Assembly: GCA_013298335.1 (NCBI GenBank)
Contig: JAAFHI010000228.1
Span: 1 to 6,158, forward strand
Length of the DNA: 6,158 bases
Source: Actinomycetota bacterium
GTDB lineage: Bacteria > Acidobacteriota > Blastocatellia > Chloracidobacteriales > Chloracidobacteriaceae
Direction: 5' to 3'
The number at the start of each line of letters is the position of its first letter. The first letter of the stretch is position 1. The position numbers were made by a program, and so were the translations under genes. This document shows positions 1 to 5,726 of the stretch, piece by piece. The notes beneath the pieces are model-generated. The model was not told the DNA's origin. It did no database searches and saw only the letters and a program-made list of their open reading frames with translations.

Positions 1-1772
1 GGCCCCTGGTGAAGAAATCCCCCGCCGAGGCTTCATTACGCCACGTTGCTTTTGCGCAGGCGTTCAAACTTCTGGGGCCAATACCTGTCACGGCCAAGGG
101 ACTTCCAGGAAAGTCCCCGATTTCAAAGATTGAAAAGCACCTCGGGTGGGACCGGGAGGAAAAATCAGGCTCGCTGTTTCAGCAATCCGTGAGTTTTTTC
201 CTCGCCCTGTGGCGGGCCGCCGGTCTGGTTGATTTTGATCCGGTCAGGCGCGAGCTTCGGTTGAACGAACGCCACTGGCGAATTTTGGAAAGCGCGCCCG
301 CCGATCAGGCGCGGATCTGGACCGAGGCCTACCGGAATCTGGTCCTGTGGATTGAGTACTCCAAATCGGATTACGACGATGATTACGGCGAACAATACCC
401 ACGACTTTCGGCCTTCAACACCATGCGGGGGGCTTTGATCAGGGGCCTCGCCGCGCTCCCCGACCCGGATCAATGGTATTACGTCGATGATTTTTCCCGT
501 TCCATCCACGCACGGGCCGGTCAATTTCTGCAACTGTCCTACAGGTACTCTTTTCGTGGAATTTATGGGGTTTCCGCCAGTGTCCGAAAGGATATGGAGG
601 AGAAGTGGTTACGGGAGGACCTGGCAGCCTGGCGAAAATCCGAGGGTGAGTGGATTCGCCATGCGCTGATTGGGCCGCTGCTCCATCTCGGATTGGTTGA
701 ACTTGGGGGAGAATCGGCTGACCGGTCGCCGGAGGCGGGGGCTTTTCGACTGACTCCCCTGGGACGGTCGGCGATCTGGGATGTCTTCAGGCCCGGAACT
801 GTCCGGAAAACGGAAGACGTCGAGGTCGCCGGCGGGGGATGGGTCGTTCAGGCGAATTTCGAAGCCATCGTTTACATTGACCGGGTGACGCCTCGTCAGG
901 TCGCCTTTCTCGAACGGATCGCCGAGCGGGTCCGGGTCGATAGCGTTACCGCCGTCTACCGACTGAATCGTGAAAGCGTCTATCGCGGGCTGGAATCCGG
1001 CATCGGACTGGACGAACTCAGGGAAACCCTCGTTGGCGGAAGTTTGCATCCCCTTCCGGACAATGTGTTGCGCGCCCTCTCCGATTGGGGGCGGCGGCGT
1101 GAGCAACTGACCCTGCGTCGGGAGGCCACGCTCCTCGAATTTCAGTCGTCGGAGGCGCGGGATCAGTATCTCGCGACGAAAAAGACCGCCGGCGCACCGG
1201 TCGGCGAGCGGTATTTTCTGCTGGATCGCGCAACCGATGCGCCCCGAACACTGCGCCGGATTCTCTACGAACCGGAACCTCCGCGGTGTCTGTCGGTTCG
1301 CGAGAGCGGCGAGGTCATCATCGCGCCCGAACTTCGCGATTTTCTCATCAGCTCGGAACTTGCCGCCTTCTGTGACGCAACCGATTCGGAGTATCACTGG
1401 TGGCTGACGCCGGAAAGCGTTCGTCGCGCGGCGGCCTCGGGGTGGACGGCGGTCGGGATTCTGGAGGTTCTGACGCGCCGCGCGAGCACCCCCGTCCCGC
1501 CCCTGATCGCATTTGCCCTGCGCGCCTGGGTCGGCGGCCCCGGCAAACCCGGACCACTCTCGATTCCGGATGCGCCGGTCCTTCTGGTCAGCGATGAAAT
1601 GGTTGCTTCCGCCATTTGGCGAACGGCGACTTTCCGAAAATTCTTTGTGGGACGTCTCGGTGGGTGGTCATTTCTGGTTCATCCCGAAAGAGTTGAAGAA
1701 CTCAAGGAAAGGTTGGCCCACTTCGGACTGTCTCCCGGTTGTGAAATTCTTGATACAAGAGGAATGGCGTGA
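1..1772 (+). CDS. XPB/Ssl2-type helicase-associated protein (Helicase_C_3-like), probably 5'-partial
   Basis: The frame is open to the left edge (first whole codon at 3). A GTG at 9 gives 587 residues, but with only 8 bases upstream no ribosome site can be judged, so the true start may lie outside. There is no motor domain: no Walker A or DEAH box. Numbering from the GTG, residues 20-95 resemble the winged-helix start of helicase-associated proteins (an 'IPVTAKG..GKSPISKI' segment, then 'AAGLVDFD....LRLNERHWRIL'). Residues 215-262 look like a second winged-helix element ending 'FRLTPLGRSAIW'. Residues 279-405 match the XPB/Ssl2-associated C-terminal family ('VVQANFEAIVYID', 'TAVYRLNRESVYRGLESG', 'LHPLPDNVLRALSDW'). 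Residues 428-575 repeat that pattern ('WWLTPESVRRAAASGW', 'STPVPPLIAFALRAW', 'FFVGRLGGWSFLVHPE'). Such proteins are often encoded beside SF2 helicases of the XPB type, so a helicase gene may lie to the left (inference). The molecular role is unknown; DNA binding or helicase regulation is likely. The TGA overlaps the next start by 4 bp. Confidence 0.75.
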   Translation, partial: PLVKKSPAEASLRHVAFAQAFKLLGPIPVTAKGLPGKSPISKIEKHLGWDREEKSGSLFQQSVSFFLALWRAAGLVDFDPVRRELRLNERHWRILESAPADQARIWTEAYRNLVLWIEYSKSDYDDDYGEQYPRLSAFNTMRGALIRGLAALPDPDQWYYVDDFSRSIHARAGQFLQLSYRYSFRGIYGVSASVRKDMEEKWLREDLAAWRKSEGEWIRHALIGPLLHLGLVELGGESADRSPEAGAFRLTPLGRSAIWDVFRPGTVRKTEDVEVAGGGWVVQANFEAIVYIDRVTPRQVAFLERIAERVRVDSVTAVYRLNRESVYRGLESGIGLDELRETLVGGSLHPLPDNVLRALSDWGRRREQLTLRREATLLEFQSSEARDQYLATKKTAGAPVGERYFLLDRATDAPRTLRRILYEPEPPRCLSVRESGEVIIAPELRDFLISSELAAFCDATDSEYHWWLTPESVRRAAASGWTAVGILEVLTRRASTPVPPLIAFALRAWVGGPGKPGPLSIPDAPVLLVSDEMVASAIWRTATFRKFFVGRLGGWSFLVHPERVEELKERLAHFGLSPGCEILDTRGMA

Positions 1773-2035
1773 ACGTCATGCCGAGAAAAACCGCTTCCAA
1801 AAAAGTTTCCGTCCCCTCTTCCGACGAAGCCCCGGTTCTCCACCAGCGGTTGACCCTGATTGAAGTGGACGATCCGGACCAGTTGGAGGTTCTGCGAGCC
1901 GACCGGAAAATCGGCCCCTTCATCGCCGCAACCCTTTCCGACCGGGTGGCGGTCGTGTTTCCGGGAAAGGGAACTCTCGTTTTGAAGGCTTTGTTGAAGG
2001 CCGGTCACACCCCAAAAGTCATTGAGGCGTCCTGA
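1769..2035 (+). CDS. Small protein resembling the C-terminal module of the upstream helicase-associated protein
   Basis: It is 88 residues long. The GTG start at 1769 shares GTGA with the upstream stop. AGAGGA at 1758-1763 sits 5 bases before it, which suits this start better than the ATG at 1778 (14 bases away). Residues 1-20 are a basic, serine-rich lead. Residues 21-87 form an alpha/beta-looking module: 'LTLIEVDDPDQLEVLRAD', 'IGPFIAATLSDRVAVVFPG', 'VLKALLKAGHTPKVIE'. By eye this follows the same pattern as the last ~65 residues of the preceding protein ('PVLLVSDEMVASAIW', 'FRKFFVGRLGGWSFLVHPE', 'LKERLAHFGLSP'): strand, acidic turn, helix, a '.F+...L' segment, a hydrophobic strand ending in P, a helix, then a glycine and proline. 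It therefore looks like a detached copy of that module. No catalytic residues or membrane segments are visible. The 4-bp overlap implies coupled translation and probably a shared complex with the upstream product (inference). Function is otherwise unknown. Confidence 0.7.
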   Translation: MNVMPRKTASKKVSVPSSDEAPVLHQRLTLIEVDDPDQLEVLRADRKIGPFIAATLSDRVAVVFPGKGTLVLKALLKAGHTPKVIEAS

Positions 2036-2038
2036 ACC

Positions 2039-2119
2039 ATGCCCACCCGGCAAAAGGCTCTCGAAACCTGGCTTCAGCACTACCGGAATCGGACCGGACT
2101 TCCGAAAGTGAGACCGTGA
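2039..2119 (+). CDS. 26-codon micro-ORF bridging the small protein and the nuclease
   Basis: An ATG at 2039, 3 bases after the preceding stop, opens a 26-residue frame ending in TGA at 2117-2119. The last A of that stop is the first base of the nuclease ATG (TGATG), the classic arrangement for termination-reinitiation. A modest GAGG at 2024-2027 lies upstream. The peptide is basic (six Lys/Arg against one Glu) with a short helix-like stretch around 'ALETWLQHYRNR'. I do not recognise it. It could be a real small protein, a leader peptide that couples translation through this gap, or the stump of a larger gene. Its exact fit between two genes is the only support. Confidence 0.35.
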   Translation: MPTRQKALETWLQHYRNRTGLPKVRP

Positions 2120-3192
2120 TGGCTGGAAAGAAACTACGGACTTCAAAGCGTCCCGCCGTGAAACCCGAAAAGACTGTGGAACCGGTTTCTGCCAATCTGT
2201 TTGCGGATATTCGGGCGTTCATTGAGGAAGCACGGGAAAACGTTTCCAGGACCGTCAACTCAACGCTGGTTCTGCTCAATTGGCGGATTGGCGACCGGAT
2301 TCGGCGGGAAATTCTTGGCGACGAGCGGGCGGAGTATGGCCAGCGGGTCATTCTTTCACTCGCTGAACGTCTCACCGAGCAATATGGCGCTGGGTATACT
2401 CGCGCCGGTCTTTTCAGAATGGTTCAGTTCGCCGAACAGTTTCCGGATTCCGAAATTGTCGCGACACTGTCGCGACAATTGGGCTGGAGTCACTTCATCG
2501 AGTTACTGGTTTTGGACGATCCGCTCAAACGCGACTACTACGCGGAGATGTGCCGCATCGAGCGATGGTCGGTCCGGACGCTGCGAGCCAAAATCGACGG
2601 GATGCTTTACGAACGGACGGCGCTGTCGAGAAACACGGAAGCGGTCATCCGGAACGAGCTTGAGGGGTTGCGCCTAGAGGACCGGCTGACCCCGAATCTG
2701 GTGTTTCGGGATCCGTACGTACTCGATTTCCTTGGGCTGACGGGCGCTTATAGCGAAAAAGACCTTGAGGCCGCCATTCTCCGTGAACTGGAAGCCTTCC
2801 TACTTGAGATGGGTGGTGACTTCGCGTTCATGGCGCGGCAGAAGCGCATAACGGTGGACGGCGAGGACTTCTATCTGGATCTGCTGTTTTTTCATCGCCG
2901 ATTGCGGCGGCTGGTAGCGGTGGAACTCAAACTCGGAACCTTCATGCCCGCCGACGCCGGCCAGATGCTGTTGTACCTTGGGTGGCTGGATCGGTACGAG
3001 CGCCAGCCGAACGAGGAGCGTCCGATTGGTCTGATCCTGTGTGCCGGGAAATCCCGGCAGCGGGTCGAATTGCTCGATCTGGAAAGCCGGGATGTCCGCG
3101 TAGCGGAATATCTGACGGAGCTCCCACCGAAACCACTGCTGGAAAATCGCTTGATGGAAGCGGTGCGAGTCGCCCGGACACGAATCGAGTAA
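2119..3192 (+). CDS. DUF1016/YhcG-family PD-(D/E)XK nuclease
   Basis: It is 357 residues long from the ATG at 2119; a GTG immediately before it at 2116 would add one residue. The ATG is preferred because it overlaps the micro-ORF stop. Residues 1-22 are a basic tail. Residues 25-190 are the DUF1016 N-terminal region, recognisable from 'LVLLNWRIGDRI..EIL', 'AEYGQRVILSLAERLTEQYG.GY', 'IVATLSRQLGWSHFIELL' and 'RDYYAEMCRIERWSVRTLRAKID'. Residues 194-205 carry 'LVFRDPYVLDFLGL'. The C-terminal nuclease domain shows 'DFYLDLLFFHRRLRRLVAVELKLG', with D254, E269 and K271 as the expected metal and catalytic residues, Q282 in 'AGQMLLYL', and 'IGLILC' after it. The length is normal for the family and the active site is complete, so it should be an active DNA nuclease. 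YhcG relatives are common in defence and mobile regions, and their biological role is poorly defined. Here it sits between the helicase-associated genes and a ligase, suggesting it cuts DNA in the same pathway (inference). Confidence 0.9.
   Translation: MAGKKLRTSKRPAVKPEKTVEPVSANLFADIRAFIEEARENVSRTVNSTLVLLNWRIGDRIRREILGDERAEYGQRVILSLAERLTEQYGAGYTRAGLFRMVQFAEQFPDSEIVATLSRQLGWSHFIELLVLDDPLKRDYYAEMCRIERWSVRTLRAKIDGMLYERTALSRNTEAVIRNELEGLRLEDRLTPNLVFRDPYVLDFLGLTGAYSEKDLEAAILRELEAFLLEMGGDFAFMARQKRITVDGEDFYLDLLFFHRRLRRLVAVELKLGTFMPADAGQMLLYLGWLDRYERQPNEERPIGLILCAGKSRQRVELLDLESRDVRVAEYLTELPPKPLLENRLMEAVRVARTRIE
2454..2480. repeat. 27-bp perfect palindrome inside the nuclease gene
   Basis: The left arm AATTGTCGCGACA (2454-2466) and right arm TGTCGCGACAATT (2468-2480) are exact reverse complements around a single C at 2467. 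Each arm contains the decamer TGTCGCGACA (2457-2466 and 2468-2477), which is itself self-complementary. The site is therefore two palindromic decamers with an 11-bp period, about one helical turn, placed on one face of the helix. It encodes 'EIVATLSRQL' (residues 112-121). It could form a strong hairpin in mRNA or a cruciform, or be a protein-binding site. Confidence 0.9.
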
Positions 3193-3230
3193 GGGCCGAA
3201 TTATCCGCAAGAATCGGGAAAGGAAAGAAG

Positions 3231-4394
3231 ATGGAATACAAATCCACCACGCTCTTTTTTAAGGAAGGCGGAAGCGACAAGGTTTACCAGGCGTCAATCG
3301 AGAAACGAGACGCCGGATACATGGTGAATTTTGCCTTCGGACGGCGCGGGGCGGCGCTCAAGGCCGGGACGAAAACCGCCGCGCCGGTCTCGCTTGAAGC
3401 CGCGATTGCCATCTACGACAAGCTGGTTCAGGAAAAGACCGCGAAAGGGTACTCGCCGGGAGAGGACGGAACTCCTTTTGTCGGGAGCGAACTCGCCGGG
3501 CGGGCATCTGGCATTTTCTGCCAATTGCTCTCCAATGCGCCCCTCGATCTTTCCGCCTACATCGAGAATCCGGAATGGGGCGCCATGGAGAAGTTTGACG
3601 GCGACCGCCGCCTCGTCAGAGTCGATTCCGAAACCGGTCAGGTTGAAGGCATCAACCGTCGCGGTTTGATCGTCCCGCTCCCCGAACCCCTCGCACAGGC
3701 CGCGCTTCGGGTTGGCCGCCACATCACGGCCAGCGGCAAGGTCGTCTTTGACGGGGAACTGATCGGGGAGTCGCTGGTTGTCTTCGATCTGGCGCACGGC
3801 GAGGGCGCGAGTCTCAGCGAGACGGCGGCTGACGCCCCGGAAAGCCGTCCGTTACAGGACCATCCGTTTGAAACCCGGTACCGTGCCCTCGAAAACGCGA
3901 TTGGGCGGCACCTCGCCGAAAACGCCGCCGACCAGCTCATACTTCGTCTCGCGCCATTGGCCCTGTCCACCAGTGAAAAGGACGCATTGGCCCAGGACGT
4001 CAAAGGACGCAACGGCGAAGGCATCGTGTTCAGGCAAAGAAACGCGCCCTACCGCTCCGGACGTTGTGATCACGCCCTGAAGGTCAAATTCATCGAAACC
4101 GCCTCCGTCATCGCCGGTCCGGTCAACGGATCGAAACGAAGTGTCTCAATGCTGGTCCACGACGCCGACGGGAAACTCGTTCCGTGCGGAAACGTTACCG
4201 TGCTCCCGAATTTCGAACTGCCCGTACAGGGAGCCGTTCTGGAAGTCGCCTACCTGTACGCCTACCGTGAATCGGGAAAACTGTACCAGCCGGTTTATCG
4301 CGGGGAGCGCAACGACATCACCATCGAGGAATGCACCCTGAGCCAGTTCAAGTATCGACCTGAACCGAACTCGAACCGGTCCGGGAATGAATGA
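3231..4394 (+). CDS. WGR domain-ATP-dependent DNA/RNA ligase fusion
   Basis: It is 387 residues long from the ATG at 3231, with AAGGAA at 3220-3225 five bases before it. The frame is open further left, but the WGR domain begins at residue 2, so no longer start is needed. Residues 2-75 form a WGR domain ('YKSTTLFFKEGGSDKVYQ', 'VNFAFGRRGAAL..GTKT', 'IYDKLVQEKTAKGY'), a fold that binds DNA ends in PARP-type proteins. Residues 115-287 form a nucleotidyltransferase core: motif I 'EKFDGDR' with K121 as the adenylated lysine, motif III 'VFDGELIG' (172-179), IIIa 'LVVFDLA' (182-188), motif IV 'GEGIVFR' (262-268) and motif V 'LKVKF' (283-287). Residues 288-375 look like the OB domain ('VPCGNVTVLPN', 'GAVLEVAYLYAY', 'LYQPVYRGERNDI', 'ECTLSQFKYR'). 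All motifs are intact, so it should seal nicks using ATP; DNA is more likely than RNA but this is not proven. It follows the nuclease by 38 bp with no visible promoter between, suggesting the two act together on breaks (inference). Confidence 0.9.
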   Translation: MEYKSTTLFFKEGGSDKVYQASIEKRDAGYMVNFAFGRRGAALKAGTKTAAPVSLEAAIAIYDKLVQEKTAKGYSPGEDGTPFVGSELAGRASGIFCQLLSNAPLDLSAYIENPEWGAMEKFDGDRRLVRVDSETGQVEGINRRGLIVPLPEPLAQAALRVGRHITASGKVVFDGELIGESLVVFDLAHGEGASLSETAADAPESRPLQDHPFETRYRALENAIGRHLAENAADQLILRLAPLALSTSEKDALAQDVKGRNGEGIVFRQRNAPYRSGRCDHALKVKFIETASVIAGPVNGSKRSVSMLVHDADGKLVPCGNVTVLPNFELPVQGAVLEVAYLYAYRESGKLYQPVYRGERNDITIEECTLSQFKYRPEPNSNRSGNE

Positions 4395-4401
4395 GGGTAA
4401 T

Positions 4402-4428
4402 TCCGGGCCGCGTACCAAACGGCCCGGA
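4402..4428 (+). terminator. Hairpin after the ligase gene, possible terminator without a U-tract
   Basis: TCCGGGCCG (4402-4410) pairs perfectly with CGGCCCGGA (4420-4428) around a 9-base loop, beginning 7 bases after the ligase stop. The stem is very GC-rich and stable. The bases after it (TGACCAGCC) are not a T run, so this is not a textbook intrinsic terminator. It may pause or assist termination, or protect the 3' end of the operon transcript. Its position at the end of the left gene run supports a boundary role. Confidence 0.45.
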
Positions 4429-4485
4429 TGACCAGCCGACCATTTCACAGGCGAGAAAGTAGTGCATTACGCTTTTCAAAAAAGC

Positions 4486-4510
4486 TGAACAAAGTAAAAA
4501 AGTGAACAAA
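4486..4510 (+). repeat. Direct repeat TGAACAAA x2, 17 bp apart, at the promoter
   Basis: TGAACAAA occurs at 4486-4493 and 4503-4510. The surroundings are also alike: AAG precedes both within one base, and TAA follows both within one base. The first copy covers the candidate -35, and the second runs into the first bases of the candidate -10. Antitoxins of the AbiEi type repress their own promoters through repeated operators near the start site, so these could be operator half-sites for the gene at 4543 (inference). In such an A-rich stretch chance is also possible. Confidence 0.4.
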
Positions 4511-4514
4511 TAAT
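4486..4514 (+). promoter_or_regulatory. Candidate sigma70-type promoter for the antitoxin gene
   Basis: The gap turns sharply A-rich at about 4475-4515. TGAACA (4486-4491, 4 of 6 to TTGACA) and AATAAT (4509-4514, 5 of 6 to TATAAT) are 17 bp apart, the best spacing for a housekeeping promoter. The antitoxin ATG at 4543 lies 28 bases after the -10, leaving room for a short leader with GGAAGGGG at 4531-4538. A small hairpin, GCTTTT/AAAAGC (4471-4485), lies just upstream. Confidence 0.4.
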
Positions 4515-4542
4515 TGATCGCCGATGCTGGGGAAGGGGCACC

Positions 4543-5550
4543 ATGAAAAAGAATATCACCGAGGTCTTTGATGAAATCGCCCACGCCGTCGAAAACGCCA
4601 CCGGCGCCACGGTCGAGATTCATCCCAAGGGTGAAGAGCAGGCGGGAATCACCATTCGGCATCACGGCCAGAAATTCGAGATCGAGGGGACATTCATCCC
4701 CACGCTGACCAGCGCCAACCTGGGAAGCATCATGTCGCTTCTCTCACGGAACCAAGACATTCTGCTTACCCGCCACGTCAACCCCACCCAGGCCGAGAAA
4801 CTCAGGAACGCGGGATCGGGGTTTCTTGATTCAGCCGGCAATGCCTACCTTGATTTGAACCCCCTCCTGTTTTTTGTCACGGGCCGAAAGCCATTTCAGA
4901 AAAGCAGTCCGCTCACCAAAAACAACCTGGCGTTTTCGCCAGCAGGTCTGAAGGTGGTCTTCGTGCTCCTGAGCCTGCCGGAAGCCGTCGGGTTCACGAC
5001 GCGTGAATTGAGCGTGGCCGCGGGAATCTCGATTGGCGCGGTGAATTATGTCCTCGCTGATTTGAGCCGGAACGGATTTCTTCACCGTCACGGTCGGACA
5101 AGGCACTCCTTGCTGAAAAAGAAGGAGTTACTCGAAAAGTTCGTCCGGATCTATCCAGACCGCCTCCGCCCGAAACTCGTCCGGAAAACATTCGTCTCCG
5201 ACCGCCCATTGAAAGAACTGGCGCAGTTTGAATTCCTGGCGAGTCAGGCGTTCTGGAGCGGGGAAGCCGTTCCCTGGCGAACCGGGAAACGGCGCGAACC
5301 AGGGGAACTTCATCTCTACTCGAAGGACGCACTCAAGAACTTCAAACTTCAAGGCGGATTGATGCCGACGTCCGAAGGGGCAATCGTGCTCATGGACCAG
5401 TTCTGGAGATTTGAAAAGTGGGAGGGCAGGGAAGCCAATCTGGCCCCTCCGGTCTTGATCTACGCCGACCTGCTGGCGTCACGGGATGCCAGAACCCGCG
5501 AACTCGCCGAGGAGTTTTATGGGCAATCCATTGCCGGACTTGTCGAATAA
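4543..5550 (+). CDS. Type IV toxin-antitoxin AbiEi-family antitoxin / transcriptional regulator
   Basis: It is 335 residues long from an ATG preceded by GGAAGG (4531-4536) at 6 bases. The order of motifs fits the AbiEi-type regulators formerly treated as HTH-containing proteins of unknown function. Residues 70-110 carry 'DILLTRHVNPTQAEKLRNAG' and 'FLDSAGNAYLDLNPLLFFV'. Residues 129-195 are a winged helix-turn-helix ('LAFSPAGLKVVFVLLSLPE', 'TTRELSVAAGISIGAVNYVL.DL...GFL', then 'LLKKKELLEKFV'). Residues 203-240 continue 'IYPDRLRPKLV' and 'FWSGEAV'. The tail (303-320) is 'PVLIYADLLASRDARTREL', a signature end of the family. In intact systems it represses the operon and counteracts a nucleotidyltransferase toxin (AbiEii) encoded just downstream. 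Here the downstream partner is reduced to a stump, so this is an orphan antitoxin that may persist as a repressor or protect against related toxins (inference). It appears to be a separate unit from the left operon, with its own candidate promoter. Confidence 0.85.
   Translation: MKKNITEVFDEIAHAVENATGATVEIHPKGEEQAGITIRHHGQKFEIEGTFIPTLTSANLGSIMSLLSRNQDILLTRHVNPTQAEKLRNAGSGFLDSAGNAYLDLNPLLFFVTGRKPFQKSSPLTKNNLAFSPAGLKVVFVLLSLPEAVGFTTRELSVAAGISIGAVNYVLADLSRNGFLHRHGRTRHSLLKKKELLEKFVRIYPDRLRPKLVRKTFVSDRPLKELAQFEFLASQAFWSGEAVPWRTGKRREPGELHLYSKDALKNFKLQGGLMPTSEGAIVLMDQFWRFEKWEGREANLAPPVLIYADLLASRDARTRELAEEFYGQSIAGLVE
5509..5514 (+). promoter_or_regulatory. Internal Shine-Dalgarno for the truncated toxin frame
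   Basis: GAGGAG lies within the end of the antitoxin gene, four T's before the ATG at 5519. It is the best Shine-Dalgarno match in the neighbourhood. It favours 5519 over the in-frame ATG at 5486 and indicates that a second cistron was once, or still is, translated from here. Confidence 0.6.
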
Positions 5551-5674
5551 GATCTCAAGTGAAGACCGTGAAATCATCCAGATCGTCACCCGAGCGGCGG
5601 CGCTTTGCCGGATTCCACTGACCTTGATCGGAGCCAAGGCATCGGAATCTCTCTTGAAAGAACTTCAGCACTGA
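5519..5674 (+). pseudogene. Truncated AbiEii-type nucleotidyltransferase toxin (N-terminal stump)
   Basis: It is 51 codons, overlapping the antitoxin's 3' end by 32 bp and preceded by GAGGAG. After a short lead the peptide reads 'SSEDREIIQIVTRAAALC', then 'RIPLTLIGAKASESLLKEL', then stops. AbiEii-like toxins paired with this antitoxin class begin in the same way: a helix, '(L/I)GIPY..VGA.A...LL', and then the catalytic acidic motif of the nucleotidyltransferase fold. Everything from the catalytic motif onward is missing, and only 52 bp separate the stop from the next gene, so this is a deletion, not a simple frameshift. Its place directly after the AbiEi-type gene is the main support. The alternative is a genuine 51-residue protein of unknown function. 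It should have no toxin activity. Confidence 0.55.
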
Positions 5675-5726
5675 CGGACATGGTAGATTCCCGCAGCTTT
5701 AGAAATTGAAGAAGAACGTCAAACTG

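Noticed and set aside
87..116. Walker A-like 'GLPGKS' near the start of the first protein, suggesting an ATPase
   Set aside because: The spacing is wrong: the residue five before GKS is Ala, not Gly, and no Walker B or DEAH box follows. The segment fits the 'VTAKG..GKS' winged-helix start of helicase-associated proteins.
609..1397. 262-codon open frame on the minus strand
   Set aside because: It lies wholly within the helicase-associated gene, has no recognisable domain, and is the kind of antisense frame expected in GC-rich coding DNA.
2084..2104. CGGAA/TTCCG hairpin before the nuclease start
   Set aside because: The stem is only 5 bp with an 11-base loop and is common by chance in this CGG-rich sequence; it is too weak to call regulatory.
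2201..2677. 158-codon + strand frame inside the nuclease gene
   Set aside because: It is an out-of-frame shadow of a well-supported DUF1016 gene, rich in Ser and Arg with no domain pattern.
2982..3230. 83-codon upstream extension of the ligase frame
   Set aside because: It overlaps the nuclease gene by over 200 bp, has a low-complexity Arg/Gly/Ser/Pro composition, and the WGR domain starts exactly at the ATG at 3231, which has a good ribosome site.
5486..5518. Longer start for the toxin stump
   Set aside because: The added residues lie inside the antitoxin gene with no ribosome site nearby, whereas GAGGAG sits four bases before the ATG at 5519.
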